From: Panorpa germanica
Taxonomy: Eukaryota > Arthropoda > Insecta > Mecoptera > Panorpidae
NCBI GenBank assembly: GCA_963678705.1
Contig: OY783212.1
Coordinates: forward strand, 10,602,001-10,666,000
Reading direction: 5' to 3'
DNA length: 64,000 nucleotides
The position numbers were made by a program, and so were the translations under genes. This document shows, piece by piece, positions 38,701-51,593 of the stretch. The stretch's first letter is position 1; every line of letters starts with the position of its first letter. The notes beneath the pieces were generated by a model. It made no database searches. It was given only the letters and a program-made list of their open reading frames with translations, and was not told the origin of the DNA.

Positions 38701-39908
38701 CTGCAAAACGTGTGCATAAATTTTGATTACGTATTAAAATTATAACAACAGTACTTTATCATAAGGCAAAATGGAGGCAGAATTAAATTGAGGACAAATA
38801 GAGTTATTAATGTAACCTTAACACTGTTATTTAATTTAAATGTATACTATTTAACTTGTAACCTACTCGAATCTCGATAAACATAGAGTGAAAATGCGCA
38901 ATAAGGAGAGTTTACAATATGTACTATATAAGAAAGAAAGATGTATAATTAGTTATAAAAATAATAAAAACAAAATTTGTAAGAAATCGTGTAATTTGAA
39001 AGATAGCGTTCTAATTATTTCATTAAGTATTTTGATTGAGACTGTAACTACTAAGGGATTTCAACAACTGTTATGCTTCTCTCACATTGGAACCGTATAC
39101 GCGCGTATATTTCCGTAAGACTATGTCTGACAATGTGAATCTGATTAGAACCGATATAGACAGCAAAGATTCACGCGGCATGCATGTATATATCCTTAAT
39201 AAAATTTTGCATTTATTACACGGCAAATACCCTTAAATAGTTTTCTAAAACAACATTTATAGAATACGAAATATGTCGAAGATAAACGAGCATGGACGTG
39301 TCATATTTACAAAAAAGATTTACAATGTAAAAAATAATAATAATAAAAAATATATAACATGTGCAAGCATGATTTAAATATTTCGATAGATTCAACATAA
39401 GGATCTTCGATTGTATTTAATGACATGATTTATAACAGTAATTAAAAAGACTTACAATTAATGATTAAATCCAAACTTGCTACTATATACAATAATTTAA
39501 AGTGGGCCTTTTTTTTAAAGTTAATAACATTTAATATTTGCATTAAAATTACTTATTATAATATCCGGCTGTTCCACCAAAAAGCTTTTTTTATAAAGCT
39601 TTTAATTACATATTACTTATTGAATGTACAATTTGTTAAAATTTATATTATTATAGTTAACTAGGTATACTTATTTTATTATTTAAGAATAAACATTTAG
39701 TATTCTTGTAAAGTAGGTTGACAAATATAATTAACAATTTGCTTTTTTGTATTTAACGGTTTCTTGATGTATCAGCTTTAAACTTATATGTAAACTTTAA
39801 ATAAGGAATTAGCAATATTCCAGTCGCTAGGTAAAAGTCTGCTGGAGAAAAGGTTCAGTTTGGTTAACCAGTATTAGCAATTTAACGAATATAAAAAGGG
39901 ACAAGTAA

Positions 39909-39992
39909 GTATGTAGAAAATGTAACACTTTAATTAGCTTGTAGTAAGCTATCAAGCGTAAAACTGCACTGCAAGACAATTTTCTACCCGGA
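39909..39992. mobile_element. TA-inserting MITE, copy 5
   Basis: Starts GTATGTAGAAAATGTAACAC, has TTAGCTTGTAGTAAGCTATC and ACTGCACTGCAAGACAATTT, and ends TTTCTACCCGG. Confidence 0.6.
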
Positions 39993-40784
39993 AGTTATTG
40001 CAGCATACTAAATTTAGAACAAAATCATAATTTTACATGAATAATTCTTACTGAGATACAGCAGGTAATACCTTCACGCAAATTTATGTATTAAGTGAAA
40101 TCGTAATCAAAATTAAGTTTTAACGATAATCTTAGCAATATTTTTAAAAGATGTAGAGGTTTTTATTAATTTTCGTTATCTCTGGCAACACTTTTAGACG
40201 TTAACTATATTGTTTACAACTCTGTAAAGTTAGCGAATGTAGTTCTAGGTACCATTTCTCCAACACAACTTGTACAACAAACTGACCTAAGGTTTCCTAG
40301 CGATTGGATTACAAGTGGTAAGTGAAATTAACTTTATTATTATTAAAGTGAATATTCTATAACATATAATATATTATCAAACAACACTTAATAATCAGGT
40401 ACTGCAGTAATATCCAATGGTTTCCTTCCAAGAATAAAAAAGATACACATAACTATAATGCTTTGAAAGTTAATAAAGCATTAGTAGGTAGTAAGAAAGT
40501 ATACGTATATTGAATAACTGTAGTATGGCATTGGAAAACTGTGTGTTATTGGCTTTATTGCTTGGGCTGTTTGTATTTGTGCCGATGCATCAAGAAACAT
40601 TTTATAACTTCAATATATTAGGTATATATATTTGAGATTTAAAAGAATTAAAGAAAAATGTACGTTATTGAAAACATAATATTGATTGGTCGGAAACAGA
40701 CGAATAACAGAATATAAATGTCCGTTAAAAATGTTTTCAAAAAATTTAATAATCCTAAATTCTAAAAAACTCAAAGTGATATAT

Positions 40785-40874
40785 TTACCAACTTTGATAA
40801 ACTGTACCATTCATTGTATTATACAATTCTAAATTACTTCTATTTCGTAAATACGCTTGTTGATAAACACTTAC
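40785..40874 (-). other. Open read-through of the exon 40875-41128 donor
   Basis: Ignoring the GTAAGTG donor gives 29 further codons (VSVYQQAYLRNRSNLELYNT...) to TAA. The composition is AT-driven and unlike the Musashi tail, so I consider this intron, with intron retention a remote option. Confidence 0.15.
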
Positions 40875-41128
40875 CGGGCTGTAGTTAAGAGGTGCGCGAC
40901 TTACGGCGATCGCTGGAAATCCAGACGGCTGTGGACTTGCTGCTTGAACGTAGCCAACGCTATCGGGTCCACTTGAACTGTACATGTCAATTGTGGGTCC
41001 CGGAGAGTTAGCAGCCGTAGGAAACCCCCCTCTGGTGGTGACGGTGGTTGCGTGAGGGGACGCTGGGGGGCCGAACTGGGCGGCAGCCGCTGCAGCCTGG
41101 TAGTTGTTCATCACTGCAACCGCGGGCA
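40875..41128 (-). CDS. Rbp6: Musashi Rbp6 internal exon with the SPGP/AASPQPSGF tail
   Basis: This 254-nt exon is the largest coding block in the window. After a split Val it encodes PAVAVMNNYQ, a run of six Ala with QFGPPASPHA, then GGFPTAANSPGPTIDMYSSS, GPDSVGYVQAASPQPSGF and PAIAVSRAPLNYSP. The order GGFP - NSPGP - DMY/DLY - AASPQPSGF matches the vertebrate Musashi C-terminal region. It ends in phase 0 at donor CCCG|GTAAGTG. Two in-phase acceptors are available at its start (41129-41130 and 41114-41115), so the first five residues may be optional. If the donor is ignored the frame runs on for 29 AT-rich codons to a stop at 40785. Confidence 0.95.
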
Positions 41129-41583
41129 CTGCGATTATGTTGGGATATTTGGTTTGCAATTTCAAATAATAATTAAAACTAATAACTTTTGTTTTGTCGC
41201 GATTTTAATTCCAGATTCTTTTTTTGAAAATCAATCAAAAACTAGAAACATTCTTTAAAATTTAATCAACAAAATTTTGATCTGAGATTTGAACGTAGAA
41301 ACATCACAGTCTTGATATGCTTGATATGCTAGGTAAATTAATCCACGATTCTACTTTATTAATAAATAACCCTTCTCGAATTTAAAAATGATTGAAAAGA
41401 ACTATATAAGATGAAAAGAATAAATAAATACATTGGAAATTTTTGAAGCATTATTAGAAGAAAAACAGTGGTAACATGTAATTGGTTCCCAAGATAAATA
41501 TGTACTAAATATTTAATTGAGTGTATATTATATTAAAATAAAATTAAAAGTAATAAAAAAGGCGATAAACTTACTGAACTCAC
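41129..41583 (-). other. Short Rbp6 intron (about 455 nt)
   Basis: Bounded by donor GTGAGTTCAG and acceptor CCAACATAATCGCAG, which has a poor pyrimidine tract. A second AG 15 nt further on can also act as acceptor. Confidence 0.75.
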
Positions 41584-41649
41584 CTGACAGCGCTTGCGTC
41601 AGAAGGGGGGTATTGTTATTTGGAGTCAGCTGACCGTTTGTGAGATCCA
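41584..41649 (-). CDS. Rbp6: Musashi Rbp6 internal exon (DLTNGQLTPNNNTPLLTQAL)
   Basis: This 66-nt minus-strand exon lies between acceptor TTTTGTTATTATTTATAG and donor CTGTCAG|GTGAGT. Its first two bases (TG) complete the codon begun by G at the end of exon 59980-60063 to give Val. It then encodes DLTNGQLTPNNN, TPLLTQALS and ends with one base (G). It is symmetric, so it can be skipped without frame loss. Asn/Gln/Thr/Leu-rich composition suits the low-complexity tail of Musashi proteins. The flanking exons and both phases fit exactly, which is the main evidence. Confidence 0.85.
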
Positions 41650-41997
41650 CTATAAATAATAACAAAATAAATTAGAAACAAATCAGGTATCAAAGCGAGA
41701 AAATGAAACAAATGAAATCATCTTTAAACCAGCACTGAAATAAGTTTAACAGAAATACAAATATTACGCTAATCCAATGTGTCAGACTAAGTAAACTGAG
41801 TTAGTACATGTTATACATGATGCATTACGATAAATCAAATATATACAAATTCAAGAAGTGATTACAGGTCAAATTATATTGATTTTCAAAATCTAGTAAA
41901 GCTACATTTAAAGGAAGTATAAAATTTCCATCAACATTAATTTGTAAATAATATTCTATTTGACTTTCTTAAAATTTAGGTAGAAATGAATACTGAA

Positions 41998-42068
41998 ATG
42001 AGCTTGTAGAAAGCTAGCAAGCTGGCTACTTTTACTACTTTACGATTGATCTAAATGAAATGTAGAAA
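41998..42068. mobile_element. TA-inserting MITE, worn copy 6
   Basis: ATGAGCTTGTAGAAAGCTAG followed by a worn right half ending ATGTAGAAAATTA. Recognised by the internal core only. Confidence 0.3.
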
Positions 42069-43297
42069 ATTAAGCTTGGAATTAGTTTGAAAATTATTTT
42101 TTTAATTTAATCTATCAGCGCTAAAACACACAAGTGCAAGATAACTAAGATTGAATTAAACCTGTGATTAAAATTTTATTCAATCACTTATTGTTTTATA
42201 AAATTGACATTATTTAAGGAATGTATTTCTTGAACATGGAAAAGATGTTATTCATCACTATTTACTATTAGATAAAAATAAAAATATTGGTAAAAGTGAA
42301 GGTGTGATATACATTTAAATAAAATATTATAATAAATATTTTACTTCATACAAATAACTAGAATACAGAAAACCAGAATATTTTGAATTCATATTCAATA
42401 CCGAGTTCGAATATTACTGGCTAGTATTAATAATAAAATAAGTACTAATCAAGCCATTGCTTGGCGTAAACGATATTTCTTCTCATTAAAAAGCAATCAA
42501 CGTACGAAATTTTTATTTTTCCATTAGAAAACTACAAAAGTAGCGCCACTAAATCTACTATAACTTCTAAACTAATGGTCGAAATGTTATGATATGTAAT
42601 CATGATTTAAATCCTTCATTATTTTTTTAAATAATTTGAATCACATTCTTGAACGTTAAAATAGCAAAAAATCAGATTAATTTTGTTGAATAAATTTGCA
42701 AGAAATGAGCATAAAAATTATAATTGCAATAAAATATACATTACAAAGTAATAGAATTTTTAAACAGTAATTTATGTAGTTTCGTTTTATTTCAATTATT
42801 TTCATGTTATTTAAATAAATAATCAATTGTAATGTCAAAAAATAATAAATATGCAAAAGTATAGTTAACGTTTTGCTGGGATGGTCTAGAATTTATTTTT
42901 AATTTAATGTTTTGTGTTGAGCATCTATAGCACTGCGCACGCATAGGTAATAAATTTTAAATGTTTTTCCATTTATATTTATGATTCTGTGAAAATATAT
43001 ATATACAGGGTGCTGGCCTTATCGATACCAAGCGAGAAAGTAGAGATTAAAATATGAAAAGAAACAATATGATACTATACAATGTGTCAGGGATTTCAAA
43101 GTATCAGTATTTGTTGACAAGACTAGTGATAGTTGTTACCTTTTCAATTTATAAATTTCTAATCATAAATGCAGTAATTGTATAAAATAGAGGCTGTTAT
43201 GTTTCAAAATTATTAAATTTATTAAAACGTGGTATAGAACGCATGTACTAAGCTTCAAGGTTTTCGTTGAAAAAACGGGCTAACTCTAAGTGAAATT

Positions 43298-43299
<2 letters not shown>

Positions 43300-43362
<63 letters not shown>
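43300..43362. repeat. (AT)n microsatellite, about 31 units
   Basis: Uninterrupted AT dinucleotides inside the large Rbp6 intron. Confidence 0.95.
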
Positions 43363-43365
<3 letters not shown>

Positions 43366-43821
43366 AATTTACAGGTTAAAAGTTTCACCTGAATTGAGCA
43401 AATACCAGTTTTTTAAAAACCATGACGCTATTAAATATATTTGGTTTTTTTTTCTCTATAACACTTTTCCAAATTAACATCGATTTACCTAACACCCTAT
43501 ACATATTTTTTTACGTATACTTGAAATGATGGTACCGGAATACCAAAACACCGGAACACCGGAAAACAGAATTACCGGAATATATGAAACCACGAGTGGT
43601 TTGAATATTTATAAACATAATAATTATTTTAGCATTTTTTAAAAATAATATAAAATATGAAATAATTATTGATAATGAACATGCAATGCGAAATATGGCG
43701 GAACATGGTGAATGGACGGACAAATATTTATACGATGTTAAATGAGTGGATGTTATGTTTAATTTAATATGACATGGGTAAGTAGCCGCGTTGTAAAACC
43801 GTTCTAAATATACACATTTTA

Positions 43822-43900
43822 CCCAGATAGAAAATGAACCTTGGAGCTAGCTTGTGACAAGTTAGCAAGTGTGAACCTTACACTGAACCATTTAATTATT
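43822..43900. mobile_element. TA-inserting MITE, copy 7
   Basis: TA then CCCAGATAGAAAATGAACCT, then GGAGCTAGCTTGTGACAAGT and AGCAAGTGTGAACCTTACAC. The right end is truncated. Confidence 0.55.
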
Positions 43901-43914
43901 TACTTATAAACTTT

Positions 43915-44030
43915 TATTTTTATTTAATTTAATCGGACTATTTCCGATGCTGAGTCCTATCACTGATGGCCTCCTACTACGTTATCAGTTTTTGTGTCGT
44001 CATAGCCTCATACTCGTCGTTTTGTTGTAT
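43915..44030 (-). mobile_element. SINE-like fragment (left part)
   Basis: GGACTATTTCCGATGCTGAG, then CCTATCACTGATGGCCTCCT and ACTACGTTATCAGTTTTTGT; matches 48455-48560 closely and the left part of 4195-4490. Confidence 0.45.
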
Positions 44031-47000
44031 TTTATTTCAATTTTACAGCAAGTGTATTTACGCGCGATGTGTTTTCTATGCTATAATAGGTAATAACGAG
44101 TTCGTATTAATGTACACTCAAGATAGATGTTTAATAATAACCCATTTCTTACGCAGCTAAAGTGTAAATTCTAATGTAAGCTTTATAAAATAAAAAATAA
44201 TCAATTATCAGTCAGGGCTATATATCCTGCAAACAAATTACAGCAGAAACACAGTGCCAATATTCAAAATACAATAAGTTCTGAATTTTTTTAATTTCAG
44301 GTAATTTAATCACTATAATATACTAAATTGATAACTATGTTATTTATTAAATAAAATGATTTTTCTTTTAATAACTATATAGTAAATATGTACCATATAT
44401 CAGAATCTTTATCGTATTTAACTAGAGAATGGTTTGATGTGTAGGTACATATATGGATTAGCAATAATTTAATTTTATTAAATTATTGAAAACAACTTCA
44501 CGAAATATTGTGATAAATGGACAAGAGTATTCGAAAACAAACACTACGAGAGAAACAGACCTGTTTAGATGGTAATTAATATGTTTTGCACATTAGACTG
44601 ACACATTAGATATTTAGCTTAATATATACAGGGTTTAAATAATTAATTAAATCATGCATAATAATCATTAAAGTTTATATAAGCAAAAGTAGTCATCTGG
44701 TGGAGATCGCTCTGGTGGTGATTATAGGAACTAATTTGTAAGGATATTAAGTGTTTTTGAACCATAAATATACATAATTAATTATTAATTTAACTACAGT
44801 ATAGAAATAAGAGTTTCTTTAATTAATTTTGCTAATAGTAACTCATAATAAATATAGAAATGGTTCAACAATCACTTTAGAAGTATAAAATTTGATGGTA
44901 ACTATTATAGAATGGTAAACATAGAGATTAGAAAGATATTTTACTTTGCTGGCGGTCTAAGGTCAGCCATGCGAGTATTAATATGTGTTGAGCTATTACT
45001 ATGGTCTAAGCTATGACACTTATTAATTAATTGATCTTTTGTTAAATATCTCGTATATAAAACTTTTGCTTTCATTTTTATTGCATAAGGTTTCATCATA
45101 TAAAAATTATTTGAATAAGTAATTCTTAAAAAAGGACTCGAACAAAATATACAATGTTAAAAGGATACAACTCTCCTGTTAAATATAGGTACGTATATTT
45201 AACCTTTATTTAACATAAAAAAGTGTACCCGTTATATAATACGCTTTTTGGTTGATATAATATAAAATTATGTAACAAATATCATTCGTCATAAATTTAC
45301 ATTTTCCGATATTAATAAACTCTTAAATAATGTAACATAATTATGTTAAACTGTGGAAAATAACACAATATAACTTTAGGAAAAAAATATTACGTGAAAT
45401 AATACACGAGTTTATGTTTTGTGATTACAGTTTGTTGTTTATGTAAAAATTAGTAATTATTGAATTAAATTTAATAATTAATTTTAATCTATTAAGGAAG
45501 TTAATTGTCAAAGTTGGGCAAATTAAATACTTTTAATTAGTTCCGTTGGTATAGAAGCAGTTAAATTGTAATTAAAAGGGTACACATCATAGCTTTACGA
45601 AAATAAAAAAGTAAAACATATTACTTCAAAAAAATTTATATGTGGAAAAATGTAAGCAAAAGTATACATACACACACATTAGGTAAATTGTTTATTATTA
45701 GTTAAATATTGTTATAAAGCTCACTAGAAAAATAAATATGAACAATATACACACACACACACAAGTACACCACACATTAGTTTCTAATGACAAATTGTTA
45801 TGTAAATATTGACTATTATTGACTATGTACTAATTACTAAAGCTATAGTTATTATTTATTAATTGTTTAAATATTTGTATTTAATATTATATAATAGGTT
45901 ACTATGTTTAAATATAAAAAGTATATATTTTGTATTAGTTCTGTACTTAGTACAAGTAATACTCAAATTATTTGAAAGTACATAATTGCAAGTTTTCTTT
46001 TATAGAAAACTAGATTCTTGATTTATATAATTTTGATAATATAAAACATATACTTTTACTAAAATGTTTTCGTCATCATTGTCCTAAAATGAGATTTCTA
46101 AGAAACTATTATTATAATTAGATTATTTATTTTAAACTATTTTCTGTATATTATTATAAACTAAATAATAGTCTATAACTATCTATGTATCTATAGACTA
46201 TATTATCTTTTGATTTACATAATATTTTTATAAGCTGTTTGACGAATTCCGATGAAACTAATCATATTCTAATAGCTCATTAATGCAGTATCCAATTAGC
46301 TAATTTTGTTCTGTACATTATTGAGGAAAAATCTTTACGTGCAAGTCTTTATATTTATTTCATCAAATTAATTATAATTTTTATTAACACGATTACGATT
46401 TTAGTTGCTATCCTTAATCCTTAATTACAGATAATTGGATTTATATTTAAGTAGTGTCATTTTGAATATTTTTTCCAGACTGTATATGTATGTAGTGAAA
46501 ATAAGATATAAAAGTGATACTTTTGAAATTTCACTAAATGAAAAAGCCACAAAATTTAATTTTATCCAGTTACTAGTTTCTCTTGCTCTACCTTCCCTTA
46601 CTAATTAAGACTTTGTCTTATCGCATTACTAAATTCAAGCGAAGTTCTTGCGATTAAGTCAATTTATTTATATTTTCTGATTTTTGCAAGTTTAATTAAA
46701 TAAATAATAATCATTTTAATAATAATGCATTTACTGACTAGATGTTCTTCAATGCATTTTGGACTTAACCACATTGGTTTCTGATCGACTAAATTAATAT
46801 TTCGTTTTCTATTTGTCAGACAGATATGAAACTAGATGCTAAAGGTGATAACAATTTAACATTTTAAGGAGGGTATAAAGTTAGTAACTAGTAATAAGGA
46901 TTCAACAGAGAAAACTACAGAAAGAAATCCATGCTTTTTAACACATCACTTATTTATATTGTGAAGTCATTGACATTAATTTGACGTAAGTAAGTATAAA

Positions 47001-47287
47001 TAACTTGCAACGTAGAAATTAGATGTTAGATACATCGGAATTCGTAATTACAAAACGGGTACAATAAATTAAATTATTAGTTATATCATTTATAAACTAA
47101 TATCACTAAAAAAAACTCTCTACAAAACGACATTTTTTTAAAACACACATTTTTAACTGTTATACGAGAATCTTCTATTCTATTTTGAACACAAATAAAA
47201 AAAGATCTATTCTATCTAGAATTCTCATTAATAATTTTGATAGTTGCTTAAGATTGAGATAAATTTTACTGTTTTCGTTTCTTTCAG

Positions 47288-47432
47288 ATTAGATCATGTA
47301 CTCCACTTCGAAGATCCTTTTCGTGGTAGATCCAAGATGGTTCCCAATGAAGTTCCGAGATATTTTGCATCAGTTTTTCATTTAATCACAAATTTGAAAA
47401 CACTTTCTTGCCGTTTCCACCGTTTTAGTTAA
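47288..47432 (+). CDS. Possible plus-strand terminal exon inside the Rbp6 intron
   Basis: A strong acceptor-like sequence on the plus strand (CTGTTTTCGTTTCTTTCAG, ending 47287) is followed by an open frame LDHVLHFEDPFRGRSKMVPN, EVPRYFASVFHLITNLKTL and SCRFHRFS, then TAA. The first base completes a split codon. The peptide has a balanced composition compared with neighbouring chance frames. No domain is recognised, no partner exon was found, and a decayed transposon gene is an equal alternative. Confidence 0.22.
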
Positions 47433-48454
47433 TTAAATATCCATATTTCGTCGTATTTACCTTAGCTATGCTTACAATTATTATATTTAAAAACGTTGAC
47501 AAAATCTCTTCCGATTTTCTTATAAACTTTTTACATGATTTTTAGTCTACATATTTGAAAGATTAAACAATACACTATATAGATATTATCAATAAGAAAA
47601 TTAAACTTTTCTATGTTGTAATAGAAATTAAAATAAAGAAGGAACAGAGAAGAATCTAAAACATGCTTGGACACGTTAAAAACGTAAATAATAATTATGT
47701 TTAAATAATAATTAATATTAGATATCTTTATTAGCTCTACAGAATGTTGCAAATACTAATATAAGAATGATCTAACTTAGTGACTCATCCAATAAAATTA
47801 TAACTAAGAACTTTATTTTATATCTTTATCTGACGTTGTTTAAAATTAGACGGTACTATTTTAAATAAAGTTAAGCTACTAATAAACCCGTCTAATGTAC
47901 AACGACGTCTGAAAAAAAATATAAAAAATAAGGGTCTTAGGTTATATTTAATAGAAAATTTCAAAAGTATACATTTTAGTTTCTATTTTTATTTCTTATT
48001 AGTTACGAACCAATGACTTAAAACTGCGATATTTTATTTGTAGAAACTACGTACCGATGTTTATCTGTACATCATTTGACGTTCTGTTTATAATAAAACG
48101 GAAGCATCTACGAATAAAAGCTGGCGACTTTCAAGTTTATTTTAAATTACGAATATGACTTTTGTAATTTTATTATAATATTGTTGAAGAATATTATTTG
48201 GAAACATGCTTGTGGCCACCTAATTTCAATTTAATTTTAGAAATTAAACCAACGGCTAACTCGAACAGTACTAACTAAGATCGTGTGGTTTACACATGAG
48301 CAGAATCAGTAAATAGCTAAACGATGTACAAACTTTTCTGCCTATTAAGGTGGAATTGTAAGTAAACAAATTGACAAGAATTTATCTCACTTTATTTATA
48401 ATCTTTGTAATAGTAACGTACTCATAAAATTATTATTATTTTTTTTAAATTTAT

Positions 48455-48560
48455 TTGTTTTAACGTTGGCCTACTTCCAATGCTGAATCCTATCACCGAC
48501 GACCTCCTACTACGTTGACAGTAATTATAGTATTATAGTGAGCAACACCGCTGCATTATA
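48455..48560 (-). mobile_element. SINE-like fragment (left part)
   Basis: GGCCTACTTCCAATGCTGAA, then CCTATCACCGACGACCTCCT and ACTACGTTGACAGTAATTAT; close relative of the fragment at 43915-44030. Confidence 0.45.
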
Positions 48561-50219
48561 AGTTTTATGATTGATGTTTTATGAAAGTATCTAGAAAATA
48601 TAGCACGATATAGTGTGCAAAACCTAGACTGACCTAATTACCCTAGCTACAATAAGTATGTAATTAAAAATATATATTGTTACATTGATTAAAAAGAAAA
48701 ACAGTGGTTGGATATGATTATTTGTGATGTTATGATACGAGTAAATACCTTAGGCGGAAATCATTATTCGTGTTTTTGAATGCATAGCGGGATATTATTA
48801 TTCAAGAATATGTAGTTAGTAAATATAGGTATACATAATAAATTCATATTTATGGGGTTGAATTTTATACATCTACAATAAATATGTCTAATATAAGCTA
48901 AAACATAACTGGATGGAAATCTAAGCAGGCAGTCTATGTTTAAATATCTATCGACTAACGACCTGCATCATTTGAATCAACACAGCAATTAAAAAAATAA
49001 CTAATTAGTTTAATGAATTTATTTATTAATAATGTTATCACTTAAATACAAAATATTTTAAATATAATTATATGAACTAATTAAAACAATAGGAATTAAT
49101 TTTAATTGTAATTAATGAACCGGAATACATAGTGCGAAACATTTAAATACAAATGTAAATATATACAATGTAGCTATTATTCATAATGGATTAAATGTTC
49201 ATTGTTGAATTATAATATTTAATTATTTTGAAATTATCAAATCGTTTAATCGTATTTTTTCGCATGAGTTATTTGCATAAACACTATCACGTGCGTTGAA
49301 GGACTGCGTTGATAATGCTGTAGATAACGAGATTGTAAACGCATGACCGCTAATTGCTAATGGTGATAACGAATCAGTGGAATGTGATTTTAAAAGTACA
49401 CATTAATGGACGTTAGAGTTAGAGTTAATGAAGGAAAAGTTTGAGGCCGCGTACACACTGAAATTATGTTGGGTTGGTAACTAGCTCGGCCAGCATGCTA
49501 GCACATGTTGGCGTAACACAGCCTGATATAAGTCAAGCGGCAAAATAAATGCAAAACACAATGGCAAGCATGTTGGTCATAGATAATTTAGTTCAACTTT
49601 TGAACTGGTGCGAAACATATGGCAAGTTTTTATTATTCTGTAGTAATTGAGTTATTATTGAATAATTGAATAAACTTAATGATAATGTCACTTGGTGACA
49701 ATAATAAGTTTTGCAGTGAATTTGTAAGCATGTGTAGCAAACAGAGGCCACGTTTGTGACGAATGAATCAAAGAGTACAGCAACAAGCATATAAAAAGAG
49801 AGAGTTATTATGGAAAAGTGTAGGAAAACCGGGACTTAACTTTATTTTTCACACTGGTCATACTAACCAGTGTGAGTATTTAGAATATTATACTATACAT
49901 TAAATAATTTTAATGTAATATTTACGCTTTTACGTAAGGACTATTTTAAATAACTCATCATAAATTGGATTGTTTTTTTTAATAAAGTTATCCACCAGTT
50001 CATTTTGAACTGCAATTTTTTGGCACTATCAGTTAGCTTTGTATTTCATTGCACTAAATTAATTTTCATCTTACTAATTGAACCGTAGGGACTTTGTTCA
50101 TGATTTTATTCGTGAAATATAAAGTTGAGCCACGTGAATTTGACTGAATAATATATTATACTACAAAAACAAAAAAACGGTAGTAATTTATCATATATAG
50201 GTTTGACGGTTATAGGTTG

Positions 50220-50460
50220 CTATTAACGTTAGCCATGCTTCACACTGTGTTTGAGCACATGACCGCTATGACGGAAATGTACAGACGCGCAGAAATATGA
50301 GTACAGAAACTGTGTACGCTTCGGCGTTAAATAATCATCACACATCAGCTAAACGCTTAGTTATGAGCGCCCTCTATTAATCACGATAACGATATTCCCG
50401 CGCCCGCGCCAGTGCCAGAGCTGTGCTTCATAGCCCATTCCATGTTTCCACTAATTACTA
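50220..50460. other. GC-rich island inside the Rbp6 intron, unidentified
   Basis: About 240 bp with locally high GC (including a CGCCCGCGCC stretch near 50400) in very AT-rich surroundings. The minus strand has a 20-codon frame MEWAMKHSSGTGAGAGISLS. It could be an internal promoter, a first exon or a transposon end; nothing decides between them. Confidence 0.2.
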
Positions 50461-51497
50461 GAATTAACTAAAGCATTGGGAGCCATTTGGCATTTTGGCA
50501 TGTCAGAAATTAGATTAAACGATCCATTTCGGTATAACAGCTGTTCGCAGTTCAAAAAATAATAATCTACAGTCATTTATTTTTACAAACTTTAACTGGA
50601 CGTTATTTTTGTTAATTTAAATCATTAATTGACATTTTACTTAAAAGTTATACAGTGAAATTACATTTTTTTGAATTAACGGGTTATCCCAATCTGGAAG
50701 CTCAATTCGAAAATTGACTTTTTATGAGTGTCACATTGGTAGGAGTCAATTTATTCTTGCAGCAACAGGATCTGCAACGCTGTTGCAATATATTTATGGT
50801 AACAAATGAACGGCATATAAATACAAGGTGTTCAAGATCCCCTTTCCCAAAATTTTGAAATTTTTGAAAATGACAGCGTCATTGTAATTAACAAATGGTT
50901 CCAACAATTAAAATCGCGATTGTAAACTGAAAATGTAATAATTGTAAAAAGCCAAGTCAATATGATGACAGTTAGTCCAGGCAGTTATCAATCAAGCGGT
51001 GTCAAGAAATGTAGTTTTACAATAATTGTGTTCAAAATTTTAATATTTTGATCCGCATTGAAATGACTAACGTTATCAATTTTTTAATTTTCAAGATCGG
51101 GTTTGTTTTAAACAATTCTTAAACGATACGAGCAAAAAGAAGAAAACGCTTTTCCGAACTTTCCTGACTGGGATAATTCCTGAATTTCCTCTTTCTTTTG
51201 TAAAGATTAGCTTAAAATAATATTGCATACAAATTAAAAAGAATAGATTTAAAATTTAGTGTTTCTTATAGGTTTATCAATAAGACAGTAGTAATATCAC
51301 ATAATTCTTTAATTTTAGAATAACTATGTTTCATATTTGACAAATTACCTATTATCAATACATAAAAAGGGTTACACAGAATATAATTTATAGGCAGTAA
51401 GATAAAGTGAACAATATTTATTAATTATTAATATTTAGACGGATCATATGTAGAACATATACATCGATAATTATCTTTTTCTTGTTTCTCAAATATA

Positions 51498-51593
51498 CCT
51501 CAAGTAGAAAATGTAACGCAATGTAACACTTTAGTTAGCTTGTGGTAAGCTAGCAAATGTGAAACTACACTGCAAGACAATTTTCTAATTGGG
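51498..51593. mobile_element. TA-inserting MITE, copy 8
   Basis: TA then CCTCAAGTAGAAAATGTAAC; inside TTAGCTTGTGGTAAGCTAGC and ACACTGCAAGACAATTTTCT; ends AATTGGG. A nearly complete short member. Confidence 0.65.

Larger units (their letters stand above)
34922..40874 (-). other. Last Rbp6 intron (6 kb)
   Basis: AT-rich intron from donor GTAAGTG to acceptor TTTGTTTGTTGCAG. It carries MITE-family copies at 35749, 38507 and 39909 and an old dispersed repeat at about 37405-37510. I saw no other coding segment on either strand; several 60-75 codon frames here are AT-rich and look like chance. Confidence 0.65.

Noticed and set aside
41129-41165. Extension of the main tail exon upstream (KLQTKYPNIIA...).
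   Set aside because: The frame is merely open back to a nearby stop; it has no ATG, and acceptor AGs at 41129-41130 or 41114-41115 fit the phase of the preceding exon.
41052-41258. A plus-strand open frame of 68 codons opposite the main tail exon.
   Set aside because: It is the shadow of the GC-rich minus-strand exon 40875-41128.
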